Assembly (NCBI GenBank): GCA_902610115.1
Contig: CACLUK010000002.1
Coordinates: 1-64,000 of the forward strand
From: an uncultured Pelagibacteraceae bacterium
GTDB taxonomy: Bacteria; Pseudomonadota; Alphaproteobacteria; Pelagibacterales; Pelagibacteraceae
Length of the DNA stretch: 64,000 nt
Direction of reading: 5' to 3'
This document shows, piece by piece, positions 45,818-53,353 of the stretch; positions within the stretch are counted from its first letter, which is position 1; every line of letters starts with the position of its first letter. The notes under the pieces are model-generated. The model was given only the letters and a program-made list of their open reading frames with translations. It had not been told where the DNA came from and ran no database searches. Both the position numbers and the translations under genes were made by a program.

Positions 45818-47494
45818 TTAATAAAGATTTTCTAGTTGTTGTTTATAATTTTTAATTATTTCTTTTCTTTTTAACTTTAAAGTAGGTGTAAGCATTCCGT
45901 TATCAATTGTAAATTCTTCATGAATTAATACAAATTTTTTAATTTTTTCTATTAAAGTTAAACTTTTATTTATATTTTCAATTATAAGTTTAATTTTTTC
46001 GTTATTAATTTCTTTTTCAGTTACAATTAATGCAACTAAGTAATTTTTTTTATCTCCATAAACAAAAGACTGTTTAATATTTTCATTTAAACATAAAATA
46101 TTTTCAACTTTACTAGGAGAAATATTATCTCCACCAAGATTTACAATGATATCTTTTTTTCTATCAGTAATTTTCAAATAATTATTATTATCTAGCTCTC
46201 CAATGTCACCTGTATGAAGCCATCCATCTTTTATTACTTTTTCTGTCTCCTCTTTCAAATTCCAGTATCCCAGCATAACATTTTCACCTTTAATAAGAAT
46301 TTCTCCATCTTCTGCTATTTTGACTTTATTAGTCTTAAACGGAGGTCCTACTGATTCGACCTTAACTAAATCTGGTAAATTACAGCTAACGACCGGAGAG
46401 GCTTCGGTTAGCCCATATCCTTGTAGTGTGGGTAAACCAACAGCATTTAAAAATTCTCCAATATTTCGATCTAAGGCCCCTCCACCAGATACGAAGGCTT
46501 GGAGATTACCGCCGAACTGATTTCTGATTTTTTTTCTTACTAATTTTTCGCATAAAAAATTTGTGATTTTTTCACTAAATCTTAATTCTTCTTTTTTGAG
46601 TATTTTTTTACCCAAATATAAAGTCTGCATTATTAATTTTCTTTTTAACCCAGATTGTTTCTCAAAATTCATATGTATTTTTGTAAAAAGGTTTTGATAA
46701 AATCTAGGAACAGCAGTCATGATTGTGGGTTTAGCAACTCCCATATTAGAAATCAGTTTTTCTAAACTTTCGGTGTAAAAAACTTTTGCTCCAACTATAA
46801 TTTGTATAAATTGAACTGTGTGTTCATAAGAATGCGATAAAGGTAACCAAGTCAAAAATACTGGATCTTTTTTTTTAGTTAACACTTCTAATAATTCTAC
46901 TGCACCTTCGCAATTAGATAAAATACCGCCATGACTTAAAACTACACCCTTAGGATTTCCCGATGTACCTGAAGTATAAATAATACAAGCAGGCATATTC
47001 CTTTTTAAATCTTTGTTTAATATTTTTTCATTTATTTCCTCATTTAGTATTTCTTGAATTAACAAACTATCAGTATCTATTTTTTCAAAAGATATTATTT
47101 TCTTAACATCATTATTTACGAATTTTTTAATTTTATTATATTGGTCTTGATTTGAAACAAATATCAATGAAGGCTTACAATCATTTAAAATATATTCATA
47201 ATCGTTTGCAGAATAAGTTGTAAAAATAGGAACTGAAATACCGCCTGCATTCATAATAGCAATATCGGTCATTAACCAATATGGTCTATTCTCAGAAAGT
47301 ATTAAACATCTATCACCTTGTTTTATTAATGATTTAATTTTTGAGGTAAGTTTATAAATTCTTTCAGTAACATCTTCCCAATTATAAGTTCGTTTGTCAG
47401 GTTTAAGCCATTTTAAAAATGGTCTTTTACCCTCAACTTCTTCTGTCTTTTTAAAGTAAAGTTCAACTAAGCTATTTAATTTACTTATATCCAT
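45818..47494 (-). CDS. Long-chain acyl-CoA synthetase (AMP-forming)
   Basis: Activates a fatty acid with ATP and CoA. The 558 residues are slightly short for the FadD15-like group (about 600). Blocks: ACIIYTSGTSGNPKGVVLSHGG (ATP loop), LTWLPLSHSYEH, FVSGGGALDRNIGEFLNAVG, QGYGLTEASPVVS, and WLHTGDIGELDNNNYLKITDRKKD. The sequence KPTIMTAVPRFYQ is typical of long-chain acyl-CoA synthetases that resemble eukaryotic ACSL. It starts four bases after the 3' end of tRNA-Leu on the same strand, so it might be read from the tRNA transcript or have its promoter inside it. Confidence 0.9.
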   Translation of the reverse strand: MDISKLNSLVELYFKKTEEVEGKRPFLKWLKPDKRTYNWEDVTERIYKLTSKIKSLIKQGDRCLILSENRPYWLMTDIAIMNAGGISVPIFTTYSANDYEYILNDCKPSLIFVSNQDQYNKIKKFVNNDVKKIISFEKIDTDSLLIQEILNEEINEKILNKDLKRNMPACIIYTSGTSGNPKGVVLSHGGILSNCEGAVELLEVLTKKKDPVFLTWLPLSHSYEHTVQFIQIIVGAKVFYTESLEKLISNMGVAKPTIMTAVPRFYQNLFTKIHMNFEKQSGLKRKLIMQTLYLGKKILKKEELRFSEKITNFLCEKLVRKKIRNQFGGNLQAFVSGGGALDRNIGEFLNAVGLPTLQGYGLTEASPVVSCNLPDLVKVESVGPPFKTNKVKIAEDGEILIKGENVMLGYWNLKEETEKVIKDGWLHTGDIGELDNNNYLKITDRKKDIIVNLGGDNISPSKVENILCLNENIKQSFVYGDKKNYLVALIVTEKEINNEKIKLIIENINKSLTLIEKIKKFVLIHEEFTIDNGMLTPTLKLKRKEIIKNYKQQLENLY

Positions 47495-47498
47495 AACT

Positions 47499-47585
47499 TG
47501 GTGGGCGAAGAGAGACTCGAACTCTCAAGGTATTGCTACCACCGGATTTTGAGTCCGGCGCGTCTACCAGTTCCACCATTCGCCC
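47499..47585 (-). tRNA. tRNA-Leu (CAA)
   Basis: An 87-nt class II tRNA on the minus strand. It has acceptor GGGCGAA paired with TTCGCCC, anticodon stem CCGGA/TCCGG with loop CTCAAAA (anticodon CAA), a long variable arm (TGGTAGCAATACCTTG area), T-arm GAGAGTTCGAGTCTCTC, and encoded CCA (47499-47501). It reads UUG, one of the frequent Leu codons in an AT-rich genome. It lies between the BASS symporter and the acyl-CoA synthetase, with 14 bp to the former. Confidence 0.97.
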
Positions 47586-47599
47586 TTTTTTAAGATAAT

Positions 47600-48445
47600 C
47601 TAATTGATTTTTCTTACTATGAGAACAAAAATAATTGAGGTACAAAACATTATTAAAGCGTAAGCTGCTGTTGGTACCATAAACACAATATCATCAAATA
47701 ATTGTGTTGTTACAAACACGGCTAAAGTTCCATTTTGTAAGCCACATTCTAATGAAATACATTTTCTTTGTGCAATTCCTGATGTCCAAAATTTTGCAAC
47801 ATAATATCCTACGAAAATCATAGTCATATTTAAAATGAAAGCTATTAGACCTGCTCTAGTTATATAAGAAACAATTCTATCCCATTCCTCTACCCAAATT
47901 GCAATAAATACGACTAAAAATAAAATTACTGACAATCTTTGAATAATAAGAGTTTTGGAAATAATAAAATTAGTCATTAAACTTCTAACAATCATTCCAA
48001 AAACAACAGGAACAGTTACTACAAGGAACATTTTCATTGCGATATTGAGCATTGATATATCTTTTGCTGTTTCAATCCCTAAAAAATCGGCAGAATTAAA
48101 AACTATCAAAGGAACGATGAAAATACTTAATAAACTGACGATTGCTGTCAAACTGACTGATAGAGCAACATCTCCATCGGCAAACTTAGTAAGAATATTT
48201 GAGGTTACTCCTCCTGGTGCTGCAGCTATTACCATAACTCCTAAAGCTATTTCTGGTGGTAGTGAAATAATACTAATTAAAATAAAAGCAATTATCGGAA
48301 GCAAAATAACCTGACATAAAAAACCTACTAGGAAGTCTCTTGGATTTTTTAAGACCCTTGTAAAATCCCCTATCGTTAAGCCGAGACCTAAACCGAACAT
48401 TATTATGGCAAGACATAAGGGTGCAATTGTAGTTACGATTTCCAT
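47600..48445 (-). CDS. Bile acid:sodium symporter (BASS) family transporter
   Basis: Sodium-coupled membrane transporter of 281 residues with about nine hydrophobic segments. Family blocks: MFGLGLGLTIGDFTRVLKNP near the N-terminus, GVMVIAAAPGGVTSNILTKFADGDVALSVSLTAI (the crossover/sodium-site motif), and SLECGLQNGTLAVFV near the C-terminus. Bacterial relatives carry organic acids such as pantoate or pyruvate-like compounds; the substrate here is unknown. It starts 14 bp after the two-winged-helix regulator on the same strand, suggesting a regulator-transporter unit. Confidence 0.9.
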   Translation of the reverse strand: MEIVTTIAPLCLAIIMFGLGLGLTIGDFTRVLKNPRDFLVGFLCQVILLPIIAFILISIISLPPEIALGVMVIAAAPGGVTSNILTKFADGDVALSVSLTAIVSLLSIFIVPLIVFNSADFLGIETAKDISMLNIAMKMFLVVTVPVVFGMIVRSLMTNFIISKTLIIQRLSVILFLVVFIAIWVEEWDRIVSYITRAGLIAFILNMTMIFVGYYVAKFWTSGIAQRKCISLECGLQNGTLAVFVTTQLFDDIVFMVPTAAYALIMFCTSIIFVLIVRKIN

Positions 48446-48459
48446 AATTTTATAAGTTC

Positions 48460-49509
48460 CTATTCTACTTTAAAGGGAGAGTTTTTCATGAGGTCGAAAA
48501 TTGTAGTTACGAAACCAGCTTTATGCTTTTGATTATGCATGTAGTTTTCTTCAAAAGATTTGATATTTTTGGGAGATGGTAAAAGTATATATTCTAGCTT
48601 TTTATTTTTCGTTATTAACTTTTCTTTTGTAAGATACTTTAATTTTCTAATGACTGTGGCTCTTGGTATTGTTGAAATTTCTGAAATAGAAGAGGCGTTT
48701 ATTCCATTTTTGGGAGTATGCCTTAAAAGATGCAAATATAAGTCAGCGTAAGTTCTCGGATCTTCAACAACTCTGCCTTTTACTTGTTTTGAATAATCGG
48801 TAAATTGTGAGATACCAATAGCACCCCAAACATTCCACGTTTCTAAATCACCAAAAAAAGTTCTGTGTCTTACTAAAAAGGGAATCTGAAGCCTTAGCCA
48901 ATGTTGCCAACATATAGTAAAGTAAGTGTCTATAAATTTCTCAATTTCTTCTTTTTTGAATGATCTTCCAAACCAGTCTTCTTTCCCAAGGATGGTGCTG
49001 GTTTTTTCTAGGAAATTTGCCATCATTATTTTTGAATTAGATGGTTTTTGCACTCGATTTATTGCGTTATTAAAAATAATAGTTTTCCCTTTTCTAAAAA
49101 TTATATTTTGACTTTGCAAAAAATTAACTTTTCTTCTTATTGTTTCTTTAGGAATATTAAGCTCTTTTGAAATCTCAATTAGGTTAATCTTATCAATATT
49201 TAATTCGTTTTTTTCATAAAATTCCTGAAATGAAAGATATTGAAAACGATCTGAATATTTTTGAAATACTTGATTTACTAAATAAACTAAAATTAAATAA
49301 CTATCGTAATCTTTAAAGGTACTATAAGCATTATTGCACCATGATTGCTGTAACTTGAACCACAAAGATACTGTTTCATTAGAATTTTTAGATAAGACGT
49401 CGTAAACTTGGTCAGAATTTAATGTGTTAAAAAATTTGTTTTCAAAAGACGGTTTTTTTTTTAAAGGCTCGAAAATTTTTACAGTTTTTAGATCTACTGG
49501 TTTAGACAT
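48460..49509 (-). CDS. Protein with two winged-helix DNA-binding segments, function unknown
   Basis: 349 residues with two helix-turn-helix/winged-helix patterns. The first is about 113-150 (LIEISKELNIPKETIRRKVNFLQ, then a wing IIFRKGKTIIF). The second is about 272-310 (ASSISEISTIPRATVIRKLKYL, then LITKNKKLEYIL). The pair is similar and may be an internal duplication, separated by an aromatic-rich region (DWFGRSF, ICWQHWLRLQIPFLVRHR). No known full-length family is recognised. A single chain with two recognition helices could bind a palindrome as a monomer. Its stop is 14 bp before the BASS gene and its start touches the stop of the small membrane-protein gene. Confidence 0.75.
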   Translation of the reverse strand: MSKPVDLKTVKIFEPLKKKPSFENKFFNTLNSDQVYDVLSKNSNETVSLWFKLQQSWCNNAYSTFKDYDSYLILVYLVNQVFQKYSDRFQYLSFQEFYEKNELNIDKINLIEISKELNIPKETIRRKVNFLQSQNIIFRKGKTIIFNNAINRVQKPSNSKIMMANFLEKTSTILGKEDWFGRSFKKEEIEKFIDTYFTICWQHWLRLQIPFLVRHRTFFGDLETWNVWGAIGISQFTDYSKQVKGRVVEDPRTYADLYLHLLRHTPKNGINASSISEISTIPRATVIRKLKYLTKEKLITKNKKLEYILLPSPKNIKSFEENYMHNQKHKAGFVTTIFDLMKNSPFKVE

Positions 49510-49695
49510 TTATTTTTTCCACGTTACGCTTTGATTAATTAAAATAGCCATCAAAATCCAAATAATAAACGTCCCTTCCGGCGAGAAACCGTAATCAGCA
49601 CCAAACATTCCTGCAACTATAACGATTGAATAAATAGCGACTGTAGATAATATTAGACTTGCCAGATACCTGAGGATTGTGCATTTTAAATTCAT
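49510..49695 (-). CDS. Small two-helix membrane protein, unknown
   Basis: 61 residues with two hydrophobic helices, about 8-31 (LRYLASLILSTVAIYSIVIV) and 43-54 (FIIWILMAILIN), ending in basic WKK. The stop directly abuts the regulator start codon, implying one transcript. The ATG at 49695 overlaps the ATG of the divergent DedA-like gene (49694), so promoters would have to lie within the other gene's coding region, or one of these starts is wrong. A later Met (residue 30) would remove the first helix. No function assigned. Confidence 0.55.
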   Translation of the reverse strand: MNLKCTILRYLASLILSTVAIYSIVIVAGMFGADYGFSPEGTFIIWILMAILINQSVTWKK

Positions 49696-50293
49696 GATCT
49701 TAAAAAAATTATACGATAGATGTGTTGAGCTTGCTAGACATAAATTTTCAAAGACTTTATTAGGTTTTGTAGCATTTATCGAAAGTTTCTTTTTCCCAGT
49801 TCCGCCTGATTTAATGATTGTTCCAATGGTAGTGGCAAAGAGAGAGGATTATCTTAAGATATTTTTTATAGCTACAACGGGCTCTGTTTTAGGAGGGTTG
49901 TTTGGATACATGCTAGGAGTTTTCTTTTTAGATGCATCGATGGTCATTATTGAATTTTATGGTTACGAGGAAAAAGTTTTTGAGATGCAAGATAAGATGT
50001 CTACAAAAGGTGGTTTTTTAGCTTGGCTTGGAATTATGTTTTTAGCTGGCTTTACCCCACTTCCTTTTAAAGTTTTTACTATTACCAGTGGGGTGATCGC
50101 CTATAATCTTCCAGTATTTTTCTTTATATGTTTATTTACTAGAGGGCTAAGATTTTTCTTAGTTTCTTATTTAACATTTCTTTTTGGTAAAAAATTTGGT
50201 GATTTCATCGAGAAAAGAGGTGCGCTATGGTTTACATTAACTGGAATTTTTATTGTGGTTTTAGCCGCCGTCCTTTATATAATTTTCACCTAA
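49694..50293 (+). CDS. DedA/YqaA-family membrane protein
   Basis: SNARE-associated/VTT-type membrane protein of 199 residues, related to DedA proteins that move lipid carriers or phospholipids across the membrane. Sequence signs: FVAFIESFFFPVPPDLMIVPMVV (re-entrant helix with Pro), GSVLGGLFGYMLG, and AGFTPLPFKVFTITSGV. I start at ATG 49694 (MILKKLYDRC). A GTG at 49679 would add five residues but lies deeper in the divergent gene. Its stop overlaps the dsbB start by one base. Confidence 0.87.
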   Translation: MILKKLYDRCVELARHKFSKTLLGFVAFIESFFFPVPPDLMIVPMVVAKREDYLKIFFIATTGSVLGGLFGYMLGVFFLDASMVIIEFYGYEEKVFEMQDKMSTKGGFLAWLGIMFLAGFTPLPFKVFTITSGVIAYNLPVFFFICLFTRGLRFFLVSYLTFLFGKKFGDFIEKRGALWFTLTGIFIVVLAAVLYIIFT

Positions 50294-50775
50294 TGTTGAG
50301 TAACAATAAGTTAGTTTTAAACAGTATATTAGCCTTTAGTTTTTTATCTTTGGCTATAGCTTATTTTATTCAATACGTATTAGGACATGAGCCTTGTAAT
50401 TTATGTTTAATTGAGAGAATTCCTTATTTAGCGTCTTTAATACTTATTTCATTAATATTTATAATCAATAAATTTGAAAAAGTAATTAGTGCTATTGTGC
50501 TATTATTTTTTATTTTTGGTTCAGTAGTTTCTTTTTATCATGTTGGGATTGAGCAAGGATTTTTTAGTGAGTCTCTGGTGTGCGATTTAGGTTCTTCTAG
50601 TATGGATATGTCAAAAGAAGATTTGCTAAAACAATTTCAAAATAAGACTCCAATAAGCTGTAAAGACGTTACTTTTACGTTTTTTGGACTTTCTCTTGCT
50701 ACAATAAATACAATTATATCAATTCTATTAAGTGGTATTATGGTCAAAGTAATTAAAAATTATGGAAAAAACTAA
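50293..50775 (+). CDS. dsbB: Disulfide bond formation protein B (DsbB)
   Basis: Inner-membrane quinone-linked oxidase that recharges DsbA. From ATG 50293 the protein has 160 residues with four hydrophobic segments. The first redox pair is Cys35-x2-Cys38 (EPCNLCLIER, with the Arg that contacts quinone). The second pair is in the periplasmic loop (LVCDLG and PISCKD, about residues 97 and 123). The window's longer reading frame starting at 50227 lies inside the DedA gene and lacks homology. No dsbA gene is adjacent. It overlaps coq7 by 14 bp. Confidence 0.9.
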   Translation: MLSNNKLVLNSILAFSFLSLAIAYFIQYVLGHEPCNLCLIERIPYLASLILISLIFIINKFEKVISAIVLLFFIFGSVVSFYHVGIEQGFFSESLVCDLGSSSMDMSKEDLLKQFQNKTPISCKDVTFTFFGLSLATINTIISILLSGIMVKVIKNYGKN

Positions 50776-51295
50776 TAAAAAAACTTTAGAAGAAATTATA
50801 AGAGTTGATCACGCTGGAGAGCGTGGGGCTATTAAAATCTACGAAGGTCAGTTACTTGCTCTTAAGACTTTCAAACAAAATGCTTCCTTAAAAAGAAAAA
50901 TTGAGGAAATGAAAGAGCACGAAAGAGAGCATTACGAATACTTTGATAAAGAAATTAAAAAAAGAAATATTCAGCCAACTAAACTTTTACCTCTCTGGGA
51001 TTTAATGGGAGTTACTTTGGGTTTTGGAACTGCGATGCTCGGTGAAAGAGCAGCTATGTTATGTACTGCCTCTGTTGAAGAAGTAATCGACGGGCATTAC
51101 AAAGACCAAACATATAAACTTGGAAAAGATGAAGAGGAATTGAAAAAGAAAATTATTAAGTTTAGACAAGATGAACTTGATCATAAAGATATAGCTTATG
51201 ACAATGGTGCAACAAAAAAAGGTTTATTTGGGGTGTTAGATAAAGTTATCAAAACTTCATCAAGAATAGCTATCACAATTTCTGAAAAAATTTAA
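50762..51295 (+). CDS. coq7: Demethoxyubiquinone hydroxylase (Coq7)
   Basis: Di-iron monooxygenase for the last hydroxylation in ubiquinone synthesis. The 177 residues match the short bacterial Coq7. Iron ligands: VDHAGERGAIKIYEGQ (Glu), EHEREHYEYF (Glu and His), SVEEVIDGHY (Glu) and RQDELDHKDIA (Glu and His), in the standard order. WDLMGVTLGFGTAMLGERAAM between them is the conserved hydrophobic helix. It overlaps dsbB, another quinone-dependent protein, by 14 bp and abuts the convergent HNH gene with no gap. Confidence 0.95.
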   Translation: MEKTNKKTLEEIIRVDHAGERGAIKIYEGQLLALKTFKQNASLKRKIEEMKEHEREHYEYFDKEIKKRNIQPTKLLPLWDLMGVTLGFGTAMLGERAAMLCTASVEEVIDGHYKDQTYKLGKDEEELKKKIIKFRQDELDHKDIAYDNGATKKGLFGVLDKVIKTSSRIAITISEKI

Positions 51296-51865
51296 TTACG
51301 GTTCTAATTCGATATCCCAATAAAGATAGTCCATCCAACTTTCGTGAAGAAAATTAGGCGGAAAATTTCTACCATTTCTGTGAAGGTCTTCTACAGTAGG
51401 AGCGTAAGGTTTGTTAGCTAATTTCAAATCACAGTCTTTATAGAGTTTACCTCCTTTTTTAACGTTGCAACTGGAACAAGCTGTAACTACGTTGTTCCAA
51501 TCTGTAAGACCGCCTTTGGACTTTGGGAGAAGGTGATCAAATGTTAAATCTTTTTTGTCTCCACAATATTGGCAAGCAAACTTATCTCTCAAAAAAACGT
51601 TAAATCTTGTAAAGTTTGGATTTTTTGATGGTTGTATAAAATTTTTTAAAGCTATAACACTTGGTAAATTCATTTCAAAAGATGGACTTCTAATTTTTCT
51701 TTTGTAATTTGAAACAATACTTACTCTATCTAAAAAAACTGATTTAACTGCATCTTGCCAGCACCATATTGAAAGGGGATAATAACTCAAAGGTCTAAAA
51801 TCAGCATTAAGAACCAATGCTGGGCATTTTTCTAACGGAACTTTTTCTGCAGAAGAAATAATCAT
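51296..51865 (-). CDS. HNH endonuclease-family protein
   Basis: 189 residues with a C-terminal HNH/zinc module: Cys98-x2-Cys101 (CQYCGDK), DLTFDHLLPKSKGG (catalytic His111), WNNVVTACSSCNVKKG (Asn, then Cys130-x2-Cys133). The N-terminal half starts ALVLNADFRPLSYYPLSIWCWQDAVK, a pattern shared by widespread housekeeping HNH proteins of bacteria. The family's physiological role is unclear and it is probably not a mobile-element nuclease. Convergent with coq7 with zero spacing. Confidence 0.88.
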   Translation of the reverse strand: MIISSAEKVPLEKCPALVLNADFRPLSYYPLSIWCWQDAVKSVFLDRVSIVSNYKRKIRSPSFEMNLPSVIALKNFIQPSKNPNFTRFNVFLRDKFACQYCGDKKDLTFDHLLPKSKGGLTDWNNVVTACSSCNVKKGGKLYKDCDLKLANKPYAPTVEDLHRNGRNFPPNFLHESWMDYLYWDIELEP

Positions 51866-51929
51866 AACTAAAGCTAACTGATAAGAAAAATTTTATCAAG
51901 TTATAATTATGTACCAGGTAAAATACTTA

Positions 51930-52583
51930 TTAATTAAAATGTTTTTTAATGAATTGAAGACCCAAACTTGACCCCTCAGTTGGTATACGATGTTCACAGT
52001 GTTTAAATATTTTTGTTTCAATTTCGTAATTATTTTTTCCAAAAAATTCTTTTGCTTCAAGAAGTGATTCTATTGGAACAACTTGGTCAAGATCTCCATG
52101 CATTAAGATAATATTCGGTCTGGAAATTATATTTTTAGAGAGATGTTCTGTGCTTATAATTCTACCAGAATATCCAACAACTGAGTTTATAGTATCTTTT
52201 CGCTTTATTCCTGTTTGCAAGGTTATCATACAACCTTGGCTAAAACCGCCAATGATAATTTCATTAGCTTTTAAATTATATTTTTCCTTAACTTCATCTA
52301 TTAATTTATTAAGTTTATTCTCAGCTACTAAAGATTTCGATAAAATTTGTTCAGGGGTTTGATCCATTAAGTCGAACCATTGAAAACCTGTTGGACTTGC
52401 TGCACATTTTTCAGGAGCGTCTGGACAGATTATAATCGTATCAGGTAAATGTGCTCTCCAATAATTTGCTAAAATTGAAATATCTTTACCGTCTCCACCA
52501 TAACCGTGGCAAAGAATTACTGCATTCTTCGGTTTTTCTTTAGAAAGTGGCTCTAAAATAATTGTATTTAATGAAAAGGTCAT
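51930..52583 (-). CDS. Phospholipase/carboxylesterase (acyl-protein thioesterase-like)
   Basis: Serine hydrolase of 217 residues. Motifs: AVILCHGYGGDGKD (oxyanion), IIGGFSQGCMI (nucleophile Ser115), HGDLDQVVP (Asp near 173) and KHCEHRIPTEG (His near 203). The layout is of the small APT1/carboxylesterase family that hydrolyses short acyl esters or lysophospholipids. Substrate not defined. Divergent from the HIG1 gene with 15 bp between, so the promoters must overlap both 5' ends. Confidence 0.88.
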   Translation of the reverse strand: MTFSLNTIILEPLSKEKPKNAVILCHGYGGDGKDISILANYWRAHLPDTIIICPDAPEKCAASPTGFQWFDLMDQTPEQILSKSLVAENKLNKLIDEVKEKYNLKANEIIIGGFSQGCMITLQTGIKRKDTINSVVGYSGRIISTEHLSKNIISRPNIILMHGDLDQVVPIESLLEAKEFFGKNNYEIETKIFKHCEHRIPTEGSSLGLQFIKKHFN

Positions 52584-52598
52584 ATAGATAAAATATTA

Positions 52599-52799
52599 AT
52601 GTCAGAATTTTTATTTAACTTTATTGGTTTCACTTTATTAGGTGCAGTTGCCATAGTTTTAATAATGGGTATTTATACTTTATTTAAAGGTGGAAGTACT
52701 AGTAAAAAATATTCTAATAAACTTATGCAGTTAAGGGTATTGTTGCAATTTATTGCAATAATAGTTTTAGTTTTGCTTGCTTATTTTTTTAAAGACTAA
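52599..52799 (+). CDS. HIG1-domain membrane protein
   Basis: 66-residue twin-helix membrane protein with the HIG_1_N layout: helix 1 (FIGFTLLGAVAIVLIMGIYTLF), the basic loop GGSTSKKYSNKLMQLRVLLQ, helix 2 (FIAIIVLVLLAYFF). Alphaproteobacterial HIG1 proteins and mitochondrial relatives (Rcf1) associate with cytochrome oxidase. The conserved loop KLMQLRV supports the call. The stop overlaps the TlpA-like gene's stop region by 4 bp on the other strand. Confidence 0.88.
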   Translation: MSEFLFNFIGFTLLGAVAIVLIMGIYTLFKGGSTSKKYSNKLMQLRVLLQFIAIIVLVLLAYFFKD

Positions 52800-53323
52800 A
52801 TATATTTTCTTAAAAAGTTAATAAATTCATCACTGGCAAAATCAATTTCTCCAATCACTTTACCGAATTCTTTGCCTTCTTTATTAATTAATATGCTTGT
52901 AGGTAAGCCTCTTAATTTGAACCCTTTGACTAATCTCAATTCAGGGTCATAATAAGTTTTTAGATCTTTTACTCCTATATCTTTAAAAAATTTATCTACT
53001 TTTATATTATTTGGTTTTTCCATATTCACCGCAAAAATATCAATTTCTGGTAACTTATTGCCTAGTTTTTCTAAAGAGGGCATTTCTTTTCGACACGGTG
53101 CACACCACGTAGCCCAAAAATTTATTATCATGATCTTGCCTCTTTTGTTGACTAAATCAACGTCTTGAAGATTTGAGTCTTTAAATTTGAGTTCGCTGAT
53201 AATTTGAGGTTTTTCATGAATAATAACATTTTTTGAAAAATCTTCTGCTCCGTTAAGATTTTGGCTAAGAAGAGATAAAACTATTATGTGAATATAGATT
53301 TTAAAAGATTTACTAATTTTCAT
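52796..53323 (-). CDS. TlpA-like periplasmic thioredoxin
   Basis: Membrane-anchored or exported thiol-disulfide reductase, 175 residues. The N-terminal hydrophobic segment (IYIHIIVLSLLSQNLNG) is a signal or anchor. The active site is WATWCAPCRKE with Cys74 and Cys77. The cis-Pro loop is KLRGLPTSILINKEG. Likely acts in cytochrome c or CuA maturation or in general periplasmic reduction, as TlpA/ResA do. It converges on the HIG1 gene, another oxidase-linked protein; the link is suggestive only. Divergent from argH with 30 bp between. Confidence 0.9.
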   Translation of the reverse strand: MKISKSFKIYIHIIVLSLLSQNLNGAEDFSKNVIIHEKPQIISELKFKDSNLQDVDLVNKRGKIMIINFWATWCAPCRKEMPSLEKLGNKLPEIDIFAVNMEKPNNIKVDKFFKDIGVKDLKTYYDPELRLVKGFKLRGLPTSILINKEGKEFGKVIGEIDFASDEFINFLRKYI

Positions 53324-53353
53324 ATTAATTTAAATTGTAGATAACATAGTAAA

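Noticed and set aside
50227..50292. Upstream start for dsbB
   Set aside because: The 22 extra residues overlap the DedA-like gene and do not resemble DsbB; ATG 50293 overlaps the stop by one base.
51296..51865. HNH gene as a homing endonuclease or defence nuclease
   Set aside because: Standard housekeeping HNH layout, no intron/intein or restriction-modification partner next to it.
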